From Winogradskyella sp. (GTDB lineage: Bacteria > Bacteroidota > Bacteroidia > Flavobacteriales > Flavobacteriaceae): a DNA stretch of 64,000 bases. The stretch is taken from the NCBI RefSeq assembly GCF_028282165.1, contig NZ_JANQIM010000005.1:248001-312000 (forward strand), read 5' to 3'. Position 1 is the first letter of the stretch. Each line of letters starts with the position of its first letter. The translations under genes were made by a program, and so were the position numbers. Below, in pieces: positions 23,054-32,014 of this stretch. The notes below the pieces were generated by a model that was not told the origin of the DNA, ran no database searches, and saw only the letters and a program-made list of their open reading frames with translations.

Positions 23054-25843
23054 ATGAGTACTGTAATTTTAGACATAAATCCTAAAGAAAATATCATCAT
23101 TAAAGGTGCAAAATTGCACAATTTAAAAAATATTGATGTCGTAATTCCAAGAAACAAATTAGTCGTCATTACAGGATTATCGGGCTCAGGAAAATCTAGC
23201 TTGGCCTTTGATACATTGTATGCTGAAGGTCAGAGGCGGTATGTTGAAAGTTTATCTAGTTACGCACGCCAGTTTTTAGGTCGACTCAATAAACCAAAAG
23301 TCGACTATATAAAAGGTATCGCTCCGGCTATCGCTATTGAACAGAAAGTTAATTCTACCAATCCGCGTTCAACTGTAGGTACAACAACCGAGATTTACGA
23401 CTATTTAAAATTGCTATTCGCACGTATCGGAAAGACCTACTCTCCCATTTCTGGTAATGAAGTAAAGAAACATACCGTCAAAGATGTAATTGATTTCATT
23501 TCAAAGTTTGAAGAAGGCTCTAAATTATTATTACTCTCGCCAATTATCCTTGAAGAAGGCAGAACCATAGAAAATAAATTGCAAACACTTCAACAGCAAG
23601 GATATGCCAGAATTAAATACAATAATGACGTTTTAAGAATTGATGATGCCATAAAGCAAACTATTAAATCTGACGAGAACCTGTTTCTAGTTGTCGACAG
23701 AATTGTATATAAAGATGATGAAGATTTCCTAAATCGTTTAGCCGATGCTATAGAAACTGCATTTTTTGAAGGCGTTGGAAGTTGTATTATCGAGTCACTA
23801 TCCGATCAGGAACAAACAATGTTTAACAATAGGTTTGAGTTAGATGGTATGGCATTCCTAGAGCCTAATGTACACTTATTCAGTTTTAATAATCCATATG
23901 GCGCCTGCCCAAAGTGTGAAGGTTATGGTGATGTAATAGGTATTGATGAAGACCTTGTCGTTCCGAATACAGCACTCTCGGTATATGAAAATGCTATTTT
24001 TCCTTGGAGAGGTGAAAGTATGAGTTGGTATAGAGACCAATTAGTAAACAATTCACATAAGTTCGATTTCCCCATCCACAAACCTTATTTTGAATTAAGC
24101 GCAGAACATAAAGCGCTAATATGGTCTGGAAACGAGTATTTCGAAGGACTAGACAGTTTCTTCGCAGAACTAGAATCTAAAGCTTACAAAATTCAAAATA
24201 GAGTAATGCTCTCACGCTATCGAGGCAAAACTAAATGTAATGTTTGTAAGGGGAAACGGCTTAGAAAAGAAGCAGGTTATGTAAAAATAAATGGCTATTC
24301 CATTACAGATTTAGTAGATATGCCATTAAACGAACTCACGGAGTTCTTCAAAAACCTAAAGCTAAACCCATACGATACTAAAATTGCAAAACGCCTACTG
24401 ACAGAAATCAATACGCGTCTAGAATTTCTATCTAATGTAGGCTTAAATTATTTAACCCTCAACAGACGTTCAAATACACTATCTGGAGGGGAAAGTCAAC
24501 GTATCAATTTGGCTACTTCTCTTGGAAGCAGTCTAGTAGGCTCAATGTACATACTCGATGAGCCCAGTATTGGTTTACACCCAAAAGACACTGAGCGTCT
24601 CATTAAAGTCTTAAAGTCGTTGCGCGATCTCGGTAATACGGTTATAGTCGTAGAGCATGATGAGGATATTATGAAAGCAGCCGATGAGATTATAGACATC
24701 GGTCCTGAAGCTGGGACCTTTGGTGGTGAGGTCGTAGCTACAGGAGAATTTAAAGACATTTTAGTGTCGGACACCTTAACGGCTAAATACCTTAATGGGC
24801 AATTAGAAATTAAAGTCCCAGAAAAGCGAAGAACCTCAAAATACCATATCGATATCATTGGTGCTCGCGAAAATAATCTAAAGAATATCGATGTGACATT
24901 TCCACTAGAAATGCTAACTGTAGTCACTGGAGTCTCTGGTAGCGGGAAAAGTACTTTGGTAAGAAAAGTTTTATATCCAGCAATTCAAAAAAAGCTTACG
25001 GGATTTAGTGATAAAGCGGGTCAGTTTACCGAAATGACGGGTAATTTCACTAACATTCAACATGTAGAGTTTGTTGACCAAAACCCCATTGGCCGCTCAT
25101 CACGTTCTAATCCAGTAACCTATGTGAAGGCTTATGATGATATAAGAGCCCTATTTGCATCACAAAAACTGAGCAAAATACGGAACTATCAAGCGAAACA
25201 CTTTAGCTTCAATGTAGATGGAGGACGTTGTGAAACTTGTAAAGGTGAAGGTGTCGTAACCATTGAAATGCAGTTTATGGCAGATGTACACCTAACTTGT
25301 GATACATGTGGTGGAAAGCGTTTTAAAAAAGAAATTCTTGAAGTAAGATTTCATGAAAAATCTATACACGATATTTTAAGCATGACCATTGATGATGCCA
25401 TTGATTTTTTTGAAACCCACAACCAAACTAAGATTAAAAATAAGCTTCAACCCTTACAAGACGTTGGCTTAGGTTATGTAACACTAGGCCAGTCCTCTTC
25501 TACCCTTTCTGGTGGTGAAGCTCAACGCATTAAACTTGCAACATTTTTAGGCAAAGGTGATAAGAGTGATAATGCTCTATTTATATTTGATGAACCAACT
25601 ACGGGTCTACACTTTCATGATATACAGAAGTTATTAAAGTCTTTTCGGGCCTTAATATCTAAAGGGCATTCCATAATCGTTATTGAGCACAATATCGATC
25701 TCATTAAGTGTGCTGACCATATTATCGACTTGGGACCAGAAGGTGGAAAACAAGGGGGTAATTTGGTGGCTTTTGGTACTCCTGAACAAATCGTCTCTAA
25801 TAAGGATTCGGTAACTGGAAAATATCTACAAGAGAAATTGTAA
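23054..25843 (+). CDS. uvrA: Excinuclease ABC subunit A
   Basis: 929 residues from the ATG at 23054. ATP-dependent damage-recognition subunit of nucleotide excision repair. Two ABC cassettes are visible: Walker A GLSGSGKSS near residue 45 and GVSGSGKST in the second half, with signatures LSGGESQRI and LSGGEAQRI. Zinc modules are CPKCEGYGD...CNVCKGKRL in the first half and CETCKGEGVV...CDTCGGKRF in the second. The in-frame TTG at 23027 lies inside the promoter and is rejected as a start. The gene for a membrane protein follows after 1 bp. Confidence 0.97.
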   Translation: MSTVILDINPKENIIIKGAKLHNLKNIDVVIPRNKLVVITGLSGSGKSSLAFDTLYAEGQRRYVESLSSYARQFLGRLNKPKVDYIKGIAPAIAIEQKVNSTNPRSTVGTTTEIYDYLKLLFARIGKTYSPISGNEVKKHTVKDVIDFISKFEEGSKLLLLSPIILEEGRTIENKLQTLQQQGYARIKYNNDVLRIDDAIKQTIKSDENLFLVVDRIVYKDDEDFLNRLADAIETAFFEGVGSCIIESLSDQEQTMFNNRFELDGMAFLEPNVHLFSFNNPYGACPKCEGYGDVIGIDEDLVVPNTALSVYENAIFPWRGESMSWYRDQLVNNSHKFDFPIHKPYFELSAEHKALIWSGNEYFEGLDSFFAELESKAYKIQNRVMLSRYRGKTKCNVCKGKRLRKEAGYVKINGYSITDLVDMPLNELTEFFKNLKLNPYDTKIAKRLLTEINTRLEFLSNVGLNYLTLNRRSNTLSGGESQRINLATSLGSSLVGSMYILDEPSIGLHPKDTERLIKVLKSLRDLGNTVIVVEHDEDIMKAADEIIDIGPEAGTFGGEVVATGEFKDILVSDTLTAKYLNGQLEIKVPEKRRTSKYHIDIIGARENNLKNIDVTFPLEMLTVVTGVSGSGKSTLVRKVLYPAIQKKLTGFSDKAGQFTEMTGNFTNIQHVEFVDQNPIGRSSRSNPVTYVKAYDDIRALFASQKLSKIRNYQAKHFSFNVDGGRCETCKGEGVVTIEMQFMADVHLTCDTCGGKRFKKEILEVRFHEKSIHDILSMTIDDAIDFFETHNQTKIKNKLQPLQDVGLGYVTLGQSSSTLSGGEAQRIKLATFLGKGDKSDNALFIFDEPTTGLHFHDIQKLLKSFRALISKGHSIIVIEHNIDLIKCADHIIDLGPEGGKQGGNLVAFGTPEQIVSNKDSVTGKYLQEKL

Positions 25844-25844
25844 A

Positions 25845-26504
25845 ATGGAACTCCCTGAAGGTTTTCATAGAGAAATTATAAAAGCCAAAGAATCTAGAAA
25901 TTCCATTGATTTTACGGAAGATTCAATTGTAAAGAGTGTTGATGTTTCCCCATTAAAGTCTGGTGGTTCCAATTTTAAAACACATGCACTTGTTGAGAAA
26001 TCTTCCTCAAGAATTATTTATAGACCATCAATAGGTGGTGCTCTGTTTGTACTTGTCTTCATTGCTATTGGTATGGGATTCGTTATCTACAATCTGGTTA
26101 GTGAGTCCGGGCAGTTTTCTGATCCTTCCCTACTTAATTTCCTGGGTCTTACATTTGGTTTAATGTTTGCGTTTGTGGGAGCTTACATGATGTTTCATTT
26201 GTTTAAGCCTCGAGTCTTTGATAAACAATTGGGCTTTTACCATAAATCATATAAGTTTAAACCCGAGACTAGATATCTAACAAATCAGTTTGAGCTTAAT
26301 CGTATTATAGCCATACAAATTATTGGCGAAACTATTACGGATGAAGATGGTTCTTATGGGAGTTTTGAGCTTAACTTAGTATTAGAGGATGGCACACGCC
26401 GAAATGTAGTAGATCATGGCAACTTAAAATCTATAATAGATGATGCTCATGTTATAAGTGACTTTTTGAATGTTCCTATCTGGCATGCTAAATCTGGTAA
26501 ATAA
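25845..26504 (+). CDS. Membrane protein of unknown function, coupled to uvrA
   Basis: 219 residues. Two transmembrane helices at about 62-83 (GALFVLVFIAIGMGFVIYNLV) and 97-116 (FLGLTFGLMFAFVGAYMMFHLF). The N-terminal 60 residues and the C-terminal 100 residues are soluble, the latter a beta-rich PH-like region (FELNRIIAIQIIGETITDEDGSYGSFELNLVLEDG). I recognise no named family. The start follows the uvrA stop by 1 bp, so it is expressed with uvrA, though a role in repair is not implied by the sequence. Confidence 0.75.
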   Translation: MELPEGFHREIIKAKESRNSIDFTEDSIVKSVDVSPLKSGGSNFKTHALVEKSSSRIIYRPSIGGALFVLVFIAIGMGFVIYNLVSESGQFSDPSLLNFLGLTFGLMFAFVGAYMMFHLFKPRVFDKQLGFYHKSYKFKPETRYLTNQFELNRIIAIQIIGETITDEDGSYGSFELNLVLEDGTRRNVVDHGNLKSIIDDAHVISDFLNVPIWHAKSGK

Positions 26505-26602
26505 GTTATAGATGGACTTAAAGGAAATCAAAAATATACCTCGACGGAATTCATGTATTCTGGTGGTGACAGTTTAGACGTTCCAATATGTACGAATGAA
26601 TC

Positions 26603-27679
26603 CTAATTAATTACAAATGCCACAAACGCCAAAATTGAAAATGACATTGGCAACACAAATAGTAAAAAGGTAAATGAGATAATACCACTTTTAATCCAAG
26701 ACAGAATCCAATTTTGCTTGTAAAACTTAATTAGTGCAATTAGAAAATAAAAGTAAGTAGATATAGCCACTAACCAATCTATCCAATCAGGAATATCATA
26801 TACAAACCGATTTACTGCGAATAAAATACTGAATACAGTGAATAAAAAAGAAAAGAAATAAAAACTAAACACCAAATGGTGTGCATACTTTCCTTTGTTG
26901 AAATAAAATATCTTCAATATAAACGCAAAGAGTGGTAAAAGAAAAAACATAGAAATTGGGATACTATCAAAAAATGCCTGTACGATGCCTCCTGCACCTC
27001 TACCTTTTGTAAGCTTTAATGCGTTTTCAAACATCCGTCTCTCAAAAAAACTAGGATTATCGGACATTCCCATCTCCTTTAAAATAATTTCTTTATCAGC
27101 TCCGGCAGCTATTAGAGAGTCCACCTTTTTCTTGTCAAAGTCCCAGTTTATTTCGTTAGTGCTTGTTTCTTTAACACTTGCTTTTATAATAGAATCCGTT
27201 AACTTAAATCCCTCGTCATTTAGTCCAATAAATTTTTTGTTTTGCTCTAGAGGTTTCATCATTTTCTCTATTTGAACAGAATCAAAAACCTTTTCAACAC
27301 TATCTTTCTCTATCATAACGGCATCGGCATCAACTACTTTTTGATTAAATTCATCAGCTTTACTCACTAAATCCCTAGTACTAAAAGAAATTATGAAAAA
27401 GAAAATCACCGAAATAAATAGGTACATCTGCGCAGGATGCAGATATAGTAAACGCTTACCCTCCAAAAACTTTGAAGCCAAGTAACCAGGTCTAAACATT
27501 AAAGGGAAAAAACTCTTCAAAAAACGTGCATCAAAAGAAAAGTAATTGCTTATGGTATTGTAGAACAGAACACCAATGGTTAGATCGTCGTCTGTTTTTT
27601 GTCCACAATGTGGACAAAATTTAAACCCCTTTTCATAAGGCTGCTCACAATTTCGACAAATCTCTTGGTCAGTGCTCAC
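26603..27679 (-). CDS. DUF3667 family membrane protein with zinc ribbon
   Basis: 358 residues. An N-terminal zinc ribbon (C8-x2-C11 ... C22-x2-C25, FCPHCGQK) precedes YFSFDARFLKSFFPLMFRPGYLASKFLEGKR, the hallmark of DUF3667, and the first helix YLFISVIFFFIISFS. A long soluble insert (about 105-215) is followed by four or five membrane helices at the C-terminus. The function is unknown. It is divergent from the basic exported protein gene. Confidence 0.88.
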   Translation of the reverse strand: MSTDQEICRNCEQPYEKGFKFCPHCGQKTDDDLTIGVLFYNTISNYFSFDARFLKSFFPLMFRPGYLASKFLEGKRLLYLHPAQMYLFISVIFFFIISFSTRDLVSKADEFNQKVVDADAVMIEKDSVEKVFDSVQIEKMMKPLEQNKKFIGLNDEGFKLTDSIIKASVKETSTNEINWDFDKKKVDSLIAAGADKEIILKEMGMSDNPSFFERRMFENALKLTKGRGAGGIVQAFFDSIPISMFFLLPLFAFILKIFYFNKGKYAHHLVFSFYFFSFLFTVFSILFAVNRFVYDIPDWIDWLVAISTYFYFLIALIKFYKQNWILSWIKSGIISFTFLLFVLPMSFSILAFVAFVIN

Positions 27680-27801
27680 TAAAGTATGAGTTAGTTCTGC
27701 TTAAAATTAGTGAATTTTAGAATATAGATTCCATAACTAAATCATTTTTTGGCACGCTGTTTGTTTTATAATTGATGAGTTTAATTTTAAAACCCTTAAC
27801 T

Positions 27802-29109
27802 ATGAAACGGATTCTATTTTTATTTGCAAGTTTAGTGGCTTTTTCCACTACAGCATTCGCAACTAATTCAACCACCACAGTCCATGAAGCAGAAGCTTCA
27901 ATCAACAATTTTGTGAGAGGTTACGGAAATTCTTTCATATTTGTTGAAAACGGTATTGAATTCTCGGTTTACAGAGACGGTCAATTCGACTTTTATATCC
28001 CGCAATATGGGCCAGATGTAAGCGTTGGTGTAAATACGCCAGGCTTTGCGTTAAGTTTCAACGGAGGTTTTAATTATAATCCATATGTACAGTACGATAG
28101 TTTTGGTGCTATCATTCAAATTGAAAATACACCTATATTTTACGACTTCTATGGAAGAGTAAACCAAATTGGAGACATATTCATCACTTATAATAACTTC
28201 AATAGAATTAATAGGATTGGTGGGCTCAATGTATATTACAGAAATAATGTGTTTTGGAGGTACGATGGTTTCATTAATGTCTACAATAGAGCATACATAT
28301 GGAGACCTTGGCACAGATTCTACATGGTTCCACCTGTAAACTTCTGTGTAGTCAACATAAATCCTTATAGACAGTTTTATAATCCTGTAAGGCATATATG
28401 GTATAGACCTTACAGAAATAACGTGAGATACTTTAATGTTAATAATGGAAGACGCGGAAGTACGCATGTCGTAAGAAGAAATAACAGCGTTAATTATGCT
28501 CAGACACCCAGAAACAGAAGGGAACGTACTATACAAAGAACTGTAACACGTAGAAATGCTGAAATTACAAGAACACGAACAACACGTTTAGCTCAGAACA
28601 CTACTGCTCGTACAACAAGAAGTACTACAACGCGTTCTGCTAGAAACACCTCAAGAAATGATGTAGGTACTTCTACTCGATCAGTAGCTAGAGGTAATAG
28701 TGAAGGTACTAGGACACGGTCTAACGCACGTGCTACGTCGCCAAACACAAGAACCAATAGCGATAGTAGAAGTATGAGAACATCTCAATCTAATAAAAGA
28801 GTGTCTACTACTCCTGCTAGATCAACACGTAGCAATTCAGTAAATACGACAAGAAATTCTAGAAGTAATGTGACCAGAGCTCGAGGTAATGTGTCTAATA
28901 GAATAGAAAGTACGAGAAATTCATCAGTAAAAAAACCAAAAGCGACGAAATCTCGTACATATAATAGAGCAAGCTCTAGCAACAGTAGAAATAGAAGCGC
29001 TACTGTTCAGAATAAAAGAAAATCTTCCTCTGTCTCAACTAGATCTAACTCAAGTAGAAGAAGTAACCAAAGTTCTACAAGATCTAGCTCAAGACGAACA
29101 AGAGGATAA
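27802..29109 (+). CDS. Exported, strongly basic Arg/Ser/Thr-rich protein
   Basis: 435 residues from the ATG at 27802, which opens a good signal peptide (MKRILFLFASLVAFSTTAFA). An upstream in-frame TTG overlaps a promoter-like TATAATTG. Residues 20-215 form a Tyr/Asn/Phe-rich beta domain (INRIGGLNVYYRNNVFWRYDGF). From about 225 to the end the protein is low-complexity, made of R, S, T and N (TRSTTTRSARNTSRND, SSSRRTRG), with a very high predicted pI. Such tails may bind polyanions such as eDNA or surface polysaccharide, which is inference. It has its own terminators. Confidence 0.8.
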   Translation: MKRILFLFASLVAFSTTAFATNSTTTVHEAEASINNFVRGYGNSFIFVENGIEFSVYRDGQFDFYIPQYGPDVSVGVNTPGFALSFNGGFNYNPYVQYDSFGAIIQIENTPIFYDFYGRVNQIGDIFITYNNFNRINRIGGLNVYYRNNVFWRYDGFINVYNRAYIWRPWHRFYMVPPVNFCVVNINPYRQFYNPVRHIWYRPYRNNVRYFNVNNGRRGSTHVVRRNNSVNYAQTPRNRRERTIQRTVTRRNAEITRTRTTRLAQNTTARTTRSTTTRSARNTSRNDVGTSTRSVARGNSEGTRTRSNARATSPNTRTNSDSRSMRTSQSNKRVSTTPARSTRSNSVNTTRNSRSNVTRARGNVSNRIESTRNSSVKKPKATKSRTYNRASSSNSRNRSATVQNKRKSSSVSTRSNSSRRSNQSSTRSSSRRTRG

Positions 29110-29146
29110 AATATAAAACATGATTTTTTTGGTTGGTTAGTAGAAG

Positions 29147-29182
29147 TCCCGTATGATGTATGCCTCAGAGCACCTTACGGGA
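29147..29182 (+). terminator. Hairpin downstream of the basic protein gene
   Basis: TCCCGTA at 29147-29153 pairs with TACGGGA at 29176-29182 around a 22-nt loop, followed by TTTCTC. It may be a weak terminator or an RNA 3'-end structure. Confidence 0.4.
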
Positions 29183-29198
29183 TTTCTCATTTACATAT

Positions 29199-29226
29199 AG
29201 TACCTAAAATTTTAGGTACTTTTTTA
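29199..29226. terminator. Terminator between convergent genes
   Basis: GTACCTAAAATTTTAGGTAC is a perfect 20-bp palindrome with T6 after it on the plus strand. It overlaps the last codons of the flippase gene on the minus strand. Confidence 0.65.
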
Positions 29227-30661
29227 TTTGTTGCGAAACATCTTCTGAGATGTTGAACTTATAGGTTAGTGTAAAATAAGTAAAGCCTACCAGTATGGAT
29301 TTGAGTACTATATTAATAATTGGATGAAAGGGGAAATCCCAAAAATACATGGCTGCGGTAAGTAAAAACAAAAGTATTACGAGTTTTAGTGAAGCCCAGG
29401 AAAACGGTTGCATATTCAATTTGTACTTCACAAATACTAGCTTTATCGTATTATAAATAACAACCGCCAAAAACGTAGCAAAAGCCGAGCCATCTATACC
29501 ATAAATAGGAATAAAAACAAAATTTAAAACGATAGCAATAACAGCTAAAATAACACCGAATAACAAAACCATTCTGTAATAATCACTATTAAACAAGATG
29601 GCATTATTATTTCCTAAACTATTGTCAAAAAGCTTCGCTAAACTTACAATTAGCACAACAAATAATCCACCAGTAAATTCATCAGGTAGTATTCTATACA
29701 ATTGATTAATATTTAAAACAATAAGTAAAAAAATAAAACCACTGATAACCAAAAGACTTATAGAACTCCTCGAATAGAGATCTTTGAGTGCTGGTATGTT
29801 ATTATCATTTAGGTATTTGGCAGTTAGCGGTAACATTATTTGGTGCATGGCACGTTGTGGCACGGCAATAACCGTGGCTATAAAAATGGCGACACTATAG
29901 TAGGCAACTTGCTCAATATGCTCTAGCATAACGCCTATCATAAACTTATCAATATCTAAAATAAGCATGGCAACAGAGCCCGCAATAATCATAAGTCCAG
30001 CATATTTTAAAATTGATGGTAATCCCTCAATTTTCCTGAACTCAAATCTTGGAAGTCTAACAGAATAAGCATAAAGCTTCATAATCAACATTTTTAAGAC
30101 GTAAACGCCAACTAAAGCCAAAATGAATTGATCCACAGTTAACCATTCAAAATAAACCAGAAATAGGAGTATCATGATACATATACGATGAAATATCTCT
30201 TTCATCAAATTGCCAAAAACCGTTTGCATTTGGACTTTAGACCATGAGTAAAAAATCTCAAAATATGCCATAGCCACTGCCAAAACAAAGATATGCCAAA
30301 CATAATCTTCTGCTATTGCATTCTTTTTTGAAAGCAAAGTACTAATCCATTCATAAGACATATAACCAATAAGCATGGTAGGGATAATAAAGACTAACGG
30401 TAAAAACAACATAAGGGTTAAAAAACTGTTGATCCCAGAATTCGTTTTAAAAGAAGAATAAAACTTAACAATGGCATTATGTGCTCCAAATGCCATAAAA
30501 GGCATCATGATATTGGCCGCCGATAATACAAAGGCTACTAAGCCATAATAATCATCCGTTAAGAAATTAGTGTACAAAAAAAGCGTGTTAATAGCACCTA
30601 TACCGAAACCAATATAGGTACTTATGGTATTCTTGAAAGATTGTTTTAGTACAATACCCAT
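29204..30661 (-). CDS. Wzx-like polysaccharide flippase (MATE/MOP family)
   Basis: 485 residues with about 14 transmembrane helices. The N-terminus (SFKNTISTYIGFGIGAINTLFLYTNFL) is typical of oligosaccharide flippases in Bacteroidetes, and the conserved block ALLDIDKFMIG-like ILDIDKFMIGVMLEHIEQVAYYSVAIF lies near residue 235. It moves lipid-linked sugars across the inner membrane. It is the last gene of a leftward group with a glycosyltransferase and YfhO, 31 bp after the glycosyltransferase stop codon region, which fits envelope polysaccharide assembly. Confidence 0.9.
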   Translation of the reverse strand: MGIVLKQSFKNTISTYIGFGIGAINTLFLYTNFLTDDYYGLVAFVLSAANIMMPFMAFGAHNAIVKFYSSFKTNSGINSFLTLMLFLPLVFIIPTMLIGYMSYEWISTLLSKKNAIAEDYVWHIFVLAVAMAYFEIFYSWSKVQMQTVFGNLMKEIFHRICIMILLFLVYFEWLTVDQFILALVGVYVLKMLIMKLYAYSVRLPRFEFRKIEGLPSILKYAGLMIIAGSVAMLILDIDKFMIGVMLEHIEQVAYYSVAIFIATVIAVPQRAMHQIMLPLTAKYLNDNNIPALKDLYSRSSISLLVISGFIFLLIVLNINQLYRILPDEFTGGLFVVLIVSLAKLFDNSLGNNNAILFNSDYYRMVLLFGVILAVIAIVLNFVFIPIYGIDGSAFATFLAVVIYNTIKLVFVKYKLNMQPFSWASLKLVILLFLLTAAMYFWDFPFHPIINIVLKSILVGFTYFTLTYKFNISEDVSQQIKKYLKF

Positions 30662-30692
30662 AATGTCATAAAATACAAAAACTCATACAATA

Positions 30693-31982
30693 CTAAAGCG
30701 TTTTTATAAGCATACTAAGTTGTTTGGTTAATGCCTTTCTGCTATAAGGTTGCAAGCCAATAGCATTCACCCTTAAGCTATCACTTTGATACGCCTCAAA
30801 ATAACGCGTTATCTGCGTCTTTAGCTTTTGCTTTTCTTTATAGTTAAAATAGGTTCCTGTATTGGTTGATGTAATGATCTGCTCAATATCAGAATCCTTT
30901 GGGCCGATGGCTAATATTGGGGTTTCGGAAATTAGATACTCAAAAACTTTTCCTGGGATGATGGCCTTAGTATCTTGAGAGTCAATTTCTATCAGTAACA
31001 AAAGTCGCGATCGTATTTGAAACCTAATCGCATCATCGTGGTTAACATAACCCACAATATTGACATAATCTCTCAATCCTGATTGGTATACAGACTCGAG
31101 AACATCATCACTGACCACACCTATTAGGTTCAATTGAAATACTTTTGAAAACACTTCGTTTTCTTCAATCAATTCTGAAAGTACTTCCCATAAAATCTTT
31201 GGGTTGCGCTCCGAAAGTAGAGAACCAATATGCGACAAGGTAAATTTATCATCTTTCTTATCTACTCTAATACTATGTGTATCGTAGCCGTTGGTGATTA
31301 CCGAAATGGGTTGTCGGGTTTTTATGAGAAATTCGTTTTTAGTATGATGGCTTGTCACTGTAATCTGGTCTGCAGAATTTAAAACCTCGGCTTCTAAAGC
31401 CTTATGTTTAGCCTTAGAAGATCTAGTAAGTTTTAAAGCTTTGTGATAGCCAATGGTCGTCCAAGGGTCTCTAAAATCGGCTATCCAATTGATTTTTAGC
31501 TTTTTCTTCAAATGAAGACCTATTAAATGTAAGCTATGTGGTGGTCCTGTAGTAATTACAGTGCCGATATCATTTTCTTTGATATAACTCGATAGAAATT
31601 TTACCGACGGTTGTATCCAATGTTTACGTGCATCAGGTATAAAGAAGTTACCACGAACATAAAGCATTAATTTTTCAACCAAAGACTGTTTTTTTGCCTT
31701 AGGGATAACACCAGAGCTTATGGTCTTGGCACTTTGCTTCGAAAATAGACGAGCCAAACTATAAGGTTCTTTTATGGGTTGCTTTAAAATAGTGAGGTTC
31801 TTGGCAACTTCATTAACCAAACTCTCATCTCTGATAGGATAGTGAGGATTATCGGGGCAGTATATAATAGGCTCCAAATCAAAGTCTGGTAAATACTTTA
31901 CAAACTTTAACCAGCGTTGCACGCCAGGGCCACCAGCTGGAGGCCAATAATAAGTCACTATAAGTACTTTTTTGTTGCTCAT
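30693..31982 (-). CDS. GT4-like glycosyltransferase
   Basis: 429 residues from the ATG at 31982 (MSNKKVLIVTYYWPPAGGPGVQRW). The frame stays open further upstream, but the extra residues IIIPAFAGMT are a translated copy of the REP-like repeat at 31987-32012 and are not part of the protein. The N-terminal domain has the GxGVxR/W loop of GT-B enzymes, and the C-terminal half shows the donor-site region FEYLISETPILAIGPKDSDI. Its donor and acceptor are unknown. It lies between YfhO and the flippase. Confidence 0.9.
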   Translation of the reverse strand: MSNKKVLIVTYYWPPAGGPGVQRWLKFVKYLPDFDLEPIIYCPDNPHYPIRDESLVNEVAKNLTILKQPIKEPYSLARLFSKQSAKTISSGVIPKAKKQSLVEKLMLYVRGNFFIPDARKHWIQPSVKFLSSYIKENDIGTVITTGPPHSLHLIGLHLKKKLKINWIADFRDPWTTIGYHKALKLTRSSKAKHKALEAEVLNSADQITVTSHHTKNEFLIKTRQPISVITNGYDTHSIRVDKKDDKFTLSHIGSLLSERNPKILWEVLSELIEENEVFSKVFQLNLIGVVSDDVLESVYQSGLRDYVNIVGYVNHDDAIRFQIRSRLLLLIEIDSQDTKAIIPGKVFEYLISETPILAIGPKDSDIEQIITSTNTGTYFNYKEKQKLKTQITRYFEAYQSDSLRVNAIGLQPYSRKALTKQLSMLIKTL

Positions 31983-31986
31983 TTTT

Positions 31987-32012
31987 GTCATTCCCGCGAA
32001 AGCAGGAATGAT
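31987..32012. repeat. REP-like repeat between YfhO and glycosyltransferase genes
   Basis: GTCATTCCCGCGAAAGCAGGAATGAT, arms CATTCC(C)GC and GC(A)GGAATG. It fills nearly the whole 32-bp gap between two operon genes. It shares its core with 753-772 and 5942-5997. Confidence 0.6.
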
Positions 32013-32014
32013 AA

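Noticed and set aside
28051..28536. 161-codon minus-strand frame inside the basic exported protein gene
   Set aside because: It is an artefact of the repetitive Asn/Tyr codons of the plus-strand gene, with no start context or homology.
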